A stretch of 64,000 nucleotides of DNA from Trichobilharzia regenti (lineage: Eukaryota > Platyhelminthes > Trematoda > Strigeidida > Schistosomatidae). Below the pieces are notes generated by a model. The model did no database searches and was not told where the DNA came from. It saw nothing but the letters and a program-made list of their open reading frames with translations. Position 1 is the first letter of the stretch, and each line of letters begins with the position of its first letter. The stretch lies in NCBI GenBank assembly GCA_944472135.2, contig OX235263.1, positions 2,587,517-2,651,516 of the forward strand. Reading direction: 5' to 3'. This document shows positions 54,391 through 64,000 of this stretch, in pieces. The translations under genes and the position numbers were made by a program.

Positions 54391-55500
54391 GTTTAGTAAT
54401 AAGGCGCCTCATGAACTATGGACATGATATCGACTCTGTCAAGTCATTCACTCTTTTTAGCAGACAGTGAAACAGGAAGATTTTTTCAATTGAGGAGGCT
54501 TGTGCAATTAGAGTTTATAAATCAGATTTCTGTGTACATTGGGAAATGGTCGTCACTCTGAATCCAAAATGGTAATACACTTTACTTATTAACTGTCACC
54601 ATTATTAACACTTTATTCTACCTCCTATTATTATTACTGATTTATTTAAAATTATCTTTTATCAGCAGCAATGTCATAACTCGTTTCAACAAAATTATGA
54701 TTACAAATTGCAAATTCCTATACTATCTCCTGTTTCCATATACCTTTCTCTTTATTAAATGTATACTACTTATCCCTGATAAGTAGTATGAGTTGCATTT
54801 GTTAATTTATACTTATGTCTTTGTCTACTATTGAAGTTTAGCTCACTCGATGTATTACTAATCAATTTGATGTATAGTCGAACATTATCTGCAGTATATG
54901 CTTTATTCGTTTACCCGTTACTGTTCAACATTGTTTATTCGTATCCCTTTATTCTGTATCCGGCATTCCTGTGTTGTTTAAATAACACGTGGATCGCCTT
55001 TCACACATCTCTGCTGTTTTCACTTATTGATGCACACTGAATGTACTTCTCGACGGCATTCAGTCACAGACACCTCACAATTGAGGTTCGTATATTATAT
55101 TTCATAATTTGTGTTTAAAATAGTATCGTATTTTAGGCAAATCCGATGTTTTCGGATTTTACGCGTCACTCGACGTGTGGTTTTAATAATCGTTAGATTA
55201 ATCATCTCGAACTTCTTTTGGAAGAAATTCTCAGTATGAAGAAAATAAAAGACAGATTCAGCAAAGAAAATTTTATTTATCGACGAAATCATCTTCAGAG
55301 GCTGTACAGTCGTATTTATACTTAGAAAAATGTATAGTGGTCTATTATTGAGTAATAGGGGGTGACATAATTGATATAATAACTCATAAGTGGCTTTAGA
55401 AGTGAAAATTAAAAGTTGTAAATTACCTGGTACTCAACGGAACAAAGATAGAAGTTCGCAGTACTCATTTTGATTTCTTTAGTACCTTTGGAATATTATC
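54391..55500. other. Intron, unassigned
   Basis: AT-rich. Contains one perfect 12-bp inverted repeat (54763-54789). Confidence 0.4.
54763..54789. repeat. Perfect inverted repeat, 12-bp arms, 3-nt loop
   Basis: ATACTACTTATC, CCT, GATAAGTAGTAT. No T-run follows; role unknown. Confidence 0.6.
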
Positions 55501-55735
55501 AGTCCTGGTTATTTGAAGTAGGTCGAGGAAACTGGAAGTTGCTGAAGAATATCTACAAGACAATCCTTCTTCTCCAAAAGTCCCTTCTTTATCTATTTCT
55601 TTTTCTGGCTTTGATAATTGTAACCACACCCCTGATACCATCCTAGGTTTTGATAATATTTCCAGAAGAGGTAGTGAAGTTGCATATTCTGAGGTTCACT
55701 CATATAATGCTGCTGACATAGAGATTTTAGAGTTG
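55501..55735 (+). pseudogene. BEL/Pao pol relic, 5' part
   Basis: Open frame EVAEEYLQDNPSSPKVPS to ISRRGSEVAYSEVHSY, continuing in frame after the Gypsy insertion at 57744 and leading into BEL RT motifs. Its own identity is inferred from that continuity. Confidence 0.5.
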
Positions 55736-56250
55736 TGTTATAACTGCACTGAATTAAGGTAAACCCCGTCGCCGATTTGTTATAACTCCGGGGTATTGAA
55801 TGATAGATGTTTTCACCTTATTCTGTCTGCGCCTGAACTAATCTGTCTATCTGCTCGTCGTACCTTCCGACTTGGTAAAGCACGCAAATATCAAAAGACA
55901 AAGGCTGGACTGTGACTGTGTATTGAGGTGCAACAACGATAAAGAAAGCCATGGTATTTATACATTTTACAACAATATGGACAGCTAACAGCATTTGAAA
56001 TAATTGACCTTAATAGCCAATAACAAAGTGTGTGAGAAATGATAATATGCCATATGTGCGACATTGACAGTCAGTAACAAAATGTGTGGGAATGATGATA
56101 TACCATATATACAAAATTAGCAGTCACTACCAAAATGCGTGAGAATGATAATATACAAAATTAGCAGTCAATACCAAAATGTGTGAGAATGATAACATAC
56201 CATCTATGCAAGTTTAAACAGTCAATACCAAAATATGTGGGATCCTATCA

Positions 56251-57096
56251 CCTCCCCCCGTAAAGAGTGTAGGACTTGCTTTTTGGATCTATTTGAAAAG
56301 GTTTCGGAGCTCTTCTTTGTCGAGTTGACCTTTGCGTGGTACTGGATAGAGCGTGATCTGTGTGTCTGCCACATAACTGTCCTTTTTCATTCGTACGATA
56401 ATGCAGCAAGAATTTATCCAAAATTTTTTTCTGTTGTTCCCTCCCCCTTCGCTTTTGCATAAGCACGCTTAAAGGTGTCGACGAAACGTTCAGTAATAGT
56501 TGACGTAGGAGGGACACTGTTGCAATTGATGTGGCAGAATGCATAGGAAATATCTCTGGCCATTTGGAAAACGCGTCGACACATATTAAGAAATGCATAC
56601 TATTGAACGGTCCAGCGAAGTCAACATGAACACGGGACCATGGTTTGTCCGGTCGTGGCCAGGAACATAGTTCTGTCTTGCGTGGACACTTTGATGCTTG
56701 AGCACATTTACTACACTTGCGAACGAGGTCTTCGATATGGTCATCGATGTTGGGCCAGTAAACATAACTGCGAGCGATCGCCTTCATTCTCCCAACACCA
56801 GGATGTGATATATGAAGCTGCCGAAGCACATGGTCACGAAGATTAGCTGGAACGACAACACGATCAGCAAACATTATGCATCCATTAACGATGGATAGGG
56901 ATTTGCGTCGCTGGTAAAACTGTTTTAAAACATTTGAATGAACATGTGGAGGCCAGCCAAATCGGATGAACTTTGATACTTGCTGTAAAACTGGATCACG
57001 CAGTGTGTGTCTGGCAACCTCAACTGCAGTCACCGGAAGATCGTCCAGAGAGATAGACATTATAATTGGGTTGTAATTTACACAGTCAAAAATGTT
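56251..57096 (-). pseudogene. Gypsy integrase, truncated catalytic core
   Basis: Contains the H2C2 zinc module (LHISHPG with RKCSKC), YWPNIDDHIEDLV, WSRVHVDFAGPF with the first catalytic aspartate, and FSKWPEIFPMHSATS. The second aspartate and the glutamate region are deleted: the frame jumps to LLLNVSSTPLS and then a C-terminal part (LDKFLLHYRTNEKG). It cannot be a working integrase. Confidence 0.85.
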
Positions 57097-57100
57097 ATAT

Positions 57101-57334
57101 AGTTGCGCTGAACAGAATAAAAACTGTCGTCGTTTGCGTGCTATAACTGCGATGAATTAAAGTAAATCCACGTCGCCAATTTGTTATATCTTGCTCTGTC
57201 TGCGCCTGAACTTATATGTTATATAGTTGCGCTGAACAGAATAAAAACTGTCGTCGTTGCGTGCTATAACTGCGATGAATTAAGTAAACCCCGTCGCCAA
57301 TTGTTATATCTTGCTCTGTCTGCGCCTGAACTTA
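57101..57334 (-). repeat. Tandem duplication (about 117 bp x2) in Gypsy 5' LTR
   Basis: A unit from TGTTATATAGTTGCGCTG to CGCCTGAACTTATA occurs twice in succession, absent from the 3' LTR. Small differences between the units (AAAGTAAATCCA versus AAGTAAACCCC). Confidence 0.75.
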
Positions 57335-57743
57335 TATGTTTATCTGCTCGTCGTACCTTCCGACTTGGTAAAGCACGCAAATATCAAAAGACAAAGGCTG
57401 GACTGTGACTGTGTATTGAGGTGCAACAACGATAAAGAAAGCCATGGTATTTATACATTTTACAACAATATGGACAGCTAACAGCATTTGAAATAATTGA
57501 CCTTAATAGCCAATAACAAAGTGTGTGAGAAATGATAATATGCCATATGTGCGACATTGACAGTCAGTAACAAAATGTGTGGGAATCATAATATACCATA
57601 TATATAAAATTAGCAGTCACTACCAAAATGCGTGAGAATGATAATATACAAAATTAGCAGTCAATACCAAAATGTGTGAGAATGATAACATACCATCTAT
57701 GCAAGTTTAAACAGTCAATACCAAAATATGTGGGATCCTATCA

Positions 57744-58960
57744 AGTTGGACATTCAGATACTTCAGTTAACTAGGAGAAATTTGGGAATAGAATTGGCGA
57801 TGTTCAAGAGAGCAAACGCCACATTTGATGGCACATAAACCGTAGCCAGACTGTTAGAACACAAGATCACTACCATTGGCAACAACGACTTAGGGTTAGT
57901 CCCAAATGCTGTGAAACCTCAGAATTGAAAGGGCCAGTATTCCCTGAGCTCAAGCCATATGAAGTTCCACTGACCTGGAAAGAGGATTGGCTTAAACTAC
58001 CACTTAACAGGTTCGATGCAGAACGCAGCCTCAACAGTCTTCAGAAGAAACTGAGAAAGGATGAAAATTTATTAAAGTCCTATAATCAAATACTGGCGAA
58101 CCACGAGTTGAAGGGTTTTATCAGTTGAAATCCTGACGACCTATTTGGCAAATGTAGATTTATCCCACATCATCCAGTTATGAATCCCTGCAAGAATGGT
58201 AAAATTAGAGTGGTGTCCTGCTGTGAATTTAAATGCAGGGGAATATCTTTGTATGATTGTCTGTATTCAGGACCAGATCTGATGAATGATTTGACCGGAG
58301 TGCTGTTGAGATTCAGGAAATATCGTATAGCACTATCAGCCGATTTCGAGATGTTTCGTTAAGTTCACTTACCTGTTAAAGATGAAACGGTCACTCAACA
58401 CACAACATACAGAAAATTCGAAGTGTCCAAAAGACACTGGGTTTATGCTGGTCTGTCAGATCAGATTGCTTTAAGCTTGAAGTAAACCTACCAGTACGTT
58501 CGTTGGCGAAGAGGGGGATCTTGTCATGTATCGCTTCGTTATATGACCCACTTGGTTGTGTCGCCCCGACTACTACTTCCACTTAAAAGAGTAGTGCAAC
58601 AACTATGCTGAAGTGAGTTTGGATGGCACTAACCTGTTGATGAAAGTATCTGTGATGAATGGGATGCTTGGCTTGATGACATTGAGTGAATTAAGAAGCT
58701 AGAAGTTCCAGGCTGTTTTCAACCCTACACATCACTCTAACAGATGTTTCATTGTACTTATTTTCTGATGCGTCAGGAGTAGGGTTCGGTTCAGCAGCAT
58801 GTCTACTTTATGAGTCCTATTCAGAACAGAGTAAGCTGCAGTTTTGTAATGGTAAAATCTAGGGTGGATCCTGTGAAGCACGACGCAGTGCCACGCCTGA
58901 GTGTCATATATTGGGTTAACTAATTAATAGGGAATTACATGTTGCCACAGTGTCCAAGTT
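57744..58960 (+). pseudogene. BEL/Pao pol relic: RT and RNase H
   Basis: Encodes in broken frames the Pao RT signatures YEVPLTWKEDWLKLPLNR, CRFIPHHPVMNPCKNGKI, SGPDLMNDLTGVLLRFR and ALSADFEMFR, then KRGILSCIASLYDPLGCV, and later SDASGVGFGSA of RNase H. The tandem element at 3.7 kb lacks exactly these parts. Stops at 58126, 58360 and others; no integrase follows. Confidence 0.8.
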
Positions 58961-59246
58961 TCTCAAAATCTATCATCAAACAGCTTATCAATATGTATAC
59001 TCACAGTGAATTTTTAAGTCTATAAGCGAACCACTCCAAATTCGTATATTCATTTGGATTTAGTTACATTATTCCCAGTATAAACACACAAATACGCGGA
59101 CAATAAACACAGTGTAACTCACTGGGGAAATTTAAACAGCCTACTTAAACACACAAAAACGTAAATTAGTCATCCAGCTTGAAGTTAGAAAATTTATCGT
59201 AAAATTTCATTAGGATATAATCCAAGGAAAAAATCTTTTCGATTAC
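58961..59246. other. Intron, unassigned
   Basis: No feature recognised. Confidence 0.4.
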
Positions 59247-61285
59247 AATGCAATGGTGAAACAAAAGATTATCCAGTGCACCGACGAGCAACAAAAACAG
59301 GAGTTGAATGCAAGCTACAATACGCCGAACAAAAGAGTGAAGAAGAGTGCCAGGGAATACAAAAGAAAATATTATGAAACCATGGAAAGTGAAGCGGAAC
59401 AAACTGCTGTGCAGGCAAAGGAGACCTCAACACACTCTACCAAACAACTAGCACCTATCGGGGAAAAGTTCGACACAGATTAAGCCAGTAAAGGATGACA
59501 ATGGAAAGTTAATCAACAAATAGGTGGAACAAAGAAAACACTGGGCTGAACACTTCAAAAGACTACTAAATCGTCCGCCACCTACAACACGCACAACAAT
59601 ACCAACAACGGAAGCAGAACTACCAGTGAATATTGACCCCCTGACGAAATCAGAAGCCCTGAAGGCAATCAAGATGCAAAAAGCTGAAAAAGCAGCAGGA
59701 CCAGATGGAATCCCAGAAGAAGCATTGAAAATGGAGCCAGAGACAATAGCGGACTTGATGACGCCACCACTGGAGAAGGTTTGGAAAGAGGGCAAAATAC
59801 CCTAGGATTGGAAAAAAGGATACTTATTCAAACTACCAAAGAAAAGAGATTTAAGTCAATGTAAAAACTGGCGCGGAATTATGCTCTTGTCCATTCCGAG
59901 CCAAATACTAACCCGCATCATCCTGGAGAGAATCAAACATGCCAGCCTAGATGAAAAACTTCGACCGGAACAAGCTGGATTCAGGAGAAACAAGTCATGT
60001 ATTGATCAAATCGCCACACTACGGATCATCATTGAACAAAGCTTGGAATGGCAGTCACCTCTCCACCCCACTCAACTTCATCAACTTTGAAAAGGCCTTC
60101 GATAGCGCAGCGTCGACCGAGAGGTCATTTGGCAACTACTTCGCTACTACGGGGTCCCATCGACAATTATACATCTCATCCAACAATTATACGACAATGG
60201 TGCATGTCAAGTAATCCAAAACGGGAAACTTACAGAATCCTTCGAAGTGAGGATGGGAGTAAGGCAAGGCTGGCTGCCTACTATCGCCAATGATTTTCCT
60301 GATTGCAGTAGATTGGATAATGCAACAGACAGCAGCGGGAAATGAGGAAACAGGCATAAAATGGACTCACACAAAAAACGAGCTTGAAGGATCTGGACTA
60401 CGCCCGCGATGATATATGTCTGATTTCCCACAAACTGGAAGATATACAAGTGATGAAAAGCAACAAGTCGGCGATAGAAGAAGCATCAAAGATAGGACTT
60501 CCTTCAGGTGAACATAGATAAAACAGAGGTGGTGAAGATTCCTGGCCAACACCAACAGCAACAACAACAGACAACAATCAGTCAGCCAGCATAAATGGAA
60601 GGAACCTGAAAGAAACAACCTCCTTCACCTACCTACCCACCTGGGAAGCATCGTTTCAACTACAGGACAGCTGAACTGACGAGGATATCAAAGCAGCGAG
60701 GATGGGGAAAGCAAGACAAGCTTTCATTACTCTCAAGTCTGTGTGGCAGTCAACAACCCCACTCAGCATCAAAAATAAGATCCGGATGTTCAACTCCTAT
60801 GTGAAGTCAGTCGGTGCTACTATACGGATCAGAGACTTGACGTGTCATGAGGAGCACCTCAAACTGACTACAGACCTTCATCAACAGCTGTCGTCACTCA
60901 ATACTTAATATCAGCTGGACAGAAAAGATCAGCAACAGGGAGGGATCTCTGGCAATCAATGAGCAAACAAACCAGGAACCGATTGTGAAACAAATAGGTA
61001 GGAAGAAATGGAGATGGATTGGCTCGCCATACTCTGAGGAAACCATCAAGTGACATCACTAGACAAGCTATTGCTCTAGTGGAACCCGACTGAATGGGAA
61101 GCGGCGAGTTGGTCGTCAGTGCGAGGGTGGGGTGACTTGGAGGAGGTCATGTGAGGAGGAGATGAAAACATGTGGACAGACTTGGAGCGGGGTGAAAACG
61201 CTGGCAGAGAACCGAACGCAATGGAGACGGGCGGCTGAAGGCCTATTTTTGTCTAGGAATTAATGGATGTAATTGCAATAATAAT
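59247..61285 (+). mobile_element. RTE-A copy, 5' truncated
   Basis: Runs from the endonuclease-RT linker (EQQKQELNASYNTPNKRVK) through RT (EKAAGPDGIPEEAL, RPEQAGFRRNKSCIDQ, NFEKAFDS) to the tail. The catalytic box is LDYARDDICLIS at about 60396-60430, and the two RT frame switches near 60070 and 60105 are the same as in the copies at 43561 and 52275. Confidence 0.85.
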
Positions 61286-61640
61286 AATACCATATGAATT
61301 GAATCATGGTGATTGATGTCGAATGGATGGTTGTCCCGATGACATTATCAGAAGTCGCAACCACTGTGGTTCACCGTGTCAAGAAAAATGAGTGCTTATC
61401 GAAGATACTGCTTTAGGGTAACGCTCTATCATGAATTGATAAGTTTAGAATTCACAGGTCACTGAATGCCAGCTCAGGCGGTCGAATAGTGAACTGAATT
61501 TTCAATGTAGATTGCCGTATTTAACGCACCACCTCAATTCGCCAAGCTTCATCGAATCGCACATACAAGCTACGGAGGAAAAGCAAACAAGCTAAATTAA
61601 AATGAACGAAAACTTACGGGAGAAAGAATAGTTACATGAA
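61286..61640. other. Intron, unassigned
   Basis: No feature recognised. Confidence 0.4.
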
Positions 61641-62670
61641 GAGTAATTAGAATTTTCTCAAACTAGATCGTATCATCACCAATGATATTCCTAATTGTGG
61701 TGGACTAGATTATGCGTCAGATAGTGGGAAACGAGATGACAGGAATATCCTGGACCGAGGTGAAAACCTAGAAGACCTGGATTTCGCGCGTGGACGATTT
61801 AAGTTTGATGTTACACAAAATCGAAGACTTACAAGCAAAAAACGACAAAATGGTATGAGAAGCAGCCGGCGATACAGGACTCCATATGAACTTAGACAAG
61901 ACGGAGGTTATGAAAATAACCAACCAACCAACAACAACAACAACAGCATCAACATCCAGCCACAATCACCATCAACGGGAGGGATTTGAAAGAGGTAACT
62001 TCATTCACTTATCTATCATTGAGCATTGTCTCATCTACCTGCAGTCGGAACGGACGAGGATTTCAAATACAGCGAGAATCGGGAAGGTGAAGAACACACA
62101 CATTCATCAACCTAAAGCCAATCTGGAAATCTTCGTCACTCAGCCAACATCAACAACAAAATTCAGTCGGATTTTCAATACAAACGTCAAGTCAGTCACT
62201 TCTTCTATACGGATCAGAAACTTGGCGGGTGGGTCACAAAGAATATTTCGAACAGCCTGTTGCAGACCTTCATCAACAAATAACTGTCTTCGCTCTATAC
62301 TGAAGATCAGATGGCCGGGCCGGAAAGAATCACCAACAAGAAACTATGGGAACAAACATAACAAGAACCAATCGCTCAACATATATGCTGAAAAAGGGAA
62401 TTGAGATGGATTGGACACTCGCTGAGGAGACCGCTGGGTGATATCGTGCGTCAAGCCCTCGAGTGGAACCAAGCCGAAAGGGAAGCGGCGAGTGGGTCGT
62501 CAGTGCAAGGGTTACATGGAGTAGATCGTGTTAAGAGAAGTTGAAACAGTATGGACTAAGATGAATGCAGGTGAAAAGTACAGCAGAAGGAAGACAGAAG
62601 CAAATGGAGACGTACAGTTGAAGCCCTATGTTCCATTAGGAACCCAAAGGAACAATAATAATAATAAATA
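61641..62670 (+). repeat. Diverged RTE-A relative, 3' part
   Basis: Older copy: HMNLDKTEVMKITN, NTNVKSVTSSIRIR, SILKIRWPG and a C-terminal WRRTVEALC-type end, tail (AAT)n at about 62650. Confidence 0.65.
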
Positions 62671-62689
62671 AAACTAGATTGTAAAAAGT

Positions 62690-63070
62690 GAATGAACTTC
62701 AATCATCCAGAACGGCTTTGGGCTGTATCACTTACAACCTCTAGTCTATGATTCTTAGCGTTTCGATGACCTCAACAAGGCGATATATAGAGATGGCTCA
62801 GACTAACAGTTAAAGACTTCATGAATTGATTCCATGTTCTGATTTGATCATCCGTCATGACTCTGACTAGCTAACATAGGTAGTCCAGAAAGCTAGTGGC
62901 TTATGCAACTCATGTCGTAGCTGAGTTAATCAGTGCAGTGCAACTTCACAAGCCCACCGGTTGACTTCCTTACCTCTCGCCTAACTGCATATATTACTTT
63001 TCATATTCTCCTAATTAACACTGTAGACAGAATGCGAAAACCTGTGATCAAAGATAACTAACCTTTTCCA
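62690..63070 (-). repeat. Diverged RTE-B 3' fragment
   Basis: Follows the RTE-B tail order, ending CCTGTGATCAAAGATAACTA as in 36390-36420 (CCTATGATCAAAGACAGCTA). Confidence 0.5.
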
Positions 63071-63100
63071 ATCTTGTTATTGTATGATTTCTCATTACAG

Positions 63101-63529
63101 ATATTTTGTTTCGCATCATGCCTACTCAAGTGGTATCGTCTAGAAAGTCTAAGACAAGAAGCTTTACTGACAGCTGGAACAAAAGGTCAGACTATTGATC
63201 GTCAACAGACAACACTTGAACCGACGGTGGACGATGGATCTGTTGACGGTGAAAATGATAATGGTGATGATGATAAAGAGATGGCTGACGATGAAGAAAT
63301 AAGAGAATCGACTGTTTTAAAAGCACAAGAAGAAGAATATGAACAAGCCAGTATGGCTAGTATTCATCTTCAGTCTGAAGTATTGCTGCCACAAGAATCT
63401 GTTAGACAATCTCAACTGAGTAATGAAGATGAGTTGATCGATGGCGTTGAAGGTGAGGAACAAATAGAAAGAGGTGAAGGTGAGGAAGGAGGAGACGACG
63501 AAGAAGAAGGAGAGAAAAAAGTGACTGAA
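63101..63529 (+). CDS. Probable acidic exon of the unrecognised host gene
   Basis: Acceptor TCTCATTACAG and donor GAA|GTAAGA bound 143 codons, phase 0 at both ends, so it joins in frame to exon 1 (52038-52208). It begins IFCFASCLLKWYRLESLRQ, a helix-like segment rich in L, R and E, and is then very acidic (DGENDNGDDDKEMADDEE, later EGEEGGDDEEEGEKK). No domain recognised; acidic low-complexity regions are common in chromatin and nucleolar proteins, but that is not evidence of function. Two other GTGAGG donors (about 63450 and 63478) are possible alternatives. The link to exon 1 rests on strand, phase and the absence of other starts. Confidence 0.55.
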
Positions 63530-63554
63530 GTAAGAGGAAAGAAATTTCTCTGTT

Positions 63555-64000
63555 TCACCATTTATTATTGTTGTTCCTTTGGGTTTCAAGTGGAACATAT
63601 GGCTTAGGAAGCATATCTCCATTTTGTAATTTTTTCTGCAGTCGAATTCAGCTAGCTGGCCCCGCGGTTTACGCAATGTTTCATCTCCTTCTCCCACGAT
63701 CTTCTCCATACCACCCTCGGACCAATGCACACCTCGTTGTTTCCCGTTTCACTGGAGTGATGGCCTGATGCACGATGTCACGCGATGATCTCCTCAGTGT
63801 GTACCCAATTCTTTCTCTATTTTCTCCTCCATATTTGTTGAGCGATAGGTTCTTGGTTGCTTTGCTCCCATAGTTCCTTGTTGCTACTAATTCCTGGTTA
63901 TTTGATCATTAACATGGAGCCAGAGAAGAAAGCAGCTGTTGAAAAAGTCTGCAAGCTATTGGAAATGCTTTCCATGACGCGGGCGCCAAGTTTTCAACCC
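63555..64000 (-). repeat. Diverged RTE-A relative, 3' part, runs off the window
   Basis: The tail (GGTTTCAAGTGGAACATATG) and C-terminal region match the RTE-A order, as at 61641-62670 but on the other strand. Confidence 0.55.

Larger units (their letters stand above)
55736..57743 (-). mobile_element. Gypsy LTR element with large internal deletion, TSD AGTTG
   Basis: Minus-strand element: 5' LTR at about 57097-57743, internal remnant 56251-57096, 3' LTR 55736-56250 (515 bp). The LTR begins TGATAGGATCCC and ends with CA at 55736; AGTTG is duplicated at 55731-55735 and 57744-57748. The polypurine tract CGGGGGGAGG abuts the 3' LTR. Gag, protease, RT and RNase H are gone: the 5' LTR joins directly to the region just before integrase. 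Confidence 0.85.

Noticed and set aside
1..64000. CRISPR arrays, rRNA genes, bacterial-type operons
   Set aside because: No regular short repeats with spacers, no rRNA-like stretch, and gene structure is eukaryotic throughout.

Overview
The window looks like a trematode (blood-fluke-type, Schistosoma-like) nuclear chromosome fragment. It is AT-rich, has no operons, and holds two host gene regions buried in retroelements. The supports for a schistosome-like source are: a NUP50 gene with two tiny 5' introns (34 and 35 nt) followed by multi-kilobase 3' introns; RTE/SR2-like and CR1-like LINEs; BEL/Pao, Gypsy and Penelope-like remnants; and tRNA-headed SINEs and hammerhead-ribozyme relics of the Sm-alpha kind. 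The species is an inference.

Region 1 (1-31.7 kb) is retroelement. A CR1-like LINE fragment (281-2555, +) is followed by a repeat segment called X here (2918-3741, continuing at 11334). X is split by a young BEL/Pao-type LTR element in the unusual tandem form LTR-internal-LTR-internal-LTR (3742-11328), flanked by one 5-bp target duplication (ATATC). Its internal region codes only for a Gag-like protein. An old solo LTR of the same family sits at 13922-14247 (target duplication ACTCT). From 16.5 to 27.1 kb, two CR1 elements lie head-to-tail on the minus strand. The second is riddled with later insertions: a solo LTR with target duplication AGTTC, an RTE 3' fragment and another CR1. A decayed copy of the Gag element (27.13-29.76 kb) and two decayed CR1 fragments follow.

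Region 2 (31.76-49.985 kb, +) is a nuclear pore gene, NUP50. Five coding exons join with consistent phases into a 404-residue product with an N-terminal importin-alpha-binding segment, FG repeats and a C-terminal Ran-binding domain. Its two long introns hold RTE-A and RTE-B LINEs, SINEs built from a tRNA-like head plus the two ends of RTE-A, a degenerate hammerhead ribozyme, and a 178-bp insert with a 13-bp target duplication.

Region 3 (51.9-64 kb, +) starts a second, unrecognised host gene: exon 1 at 52038-52208 behind a palindrome-rich E-box region, and a probable acidic exon at 63101-63529. The 10.9-kb intron between them holds RTE-A copies, a Penelope-like GIY-YIG remnant, and a Gypsy element (target duplication AGTTG) inserted in a BEL/Pao pol relic.

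The most interesting signals are the tandem Gag-only LTR element with its thrice-repeated, covarying RNA hairpin; the paralogous empty site at 20.3 kb; hammerhead relics tied to RTE and short elements; RTE-A copies sharing the same broken catalytic motif; and a slippery frameshift shared by all CR1 copies.
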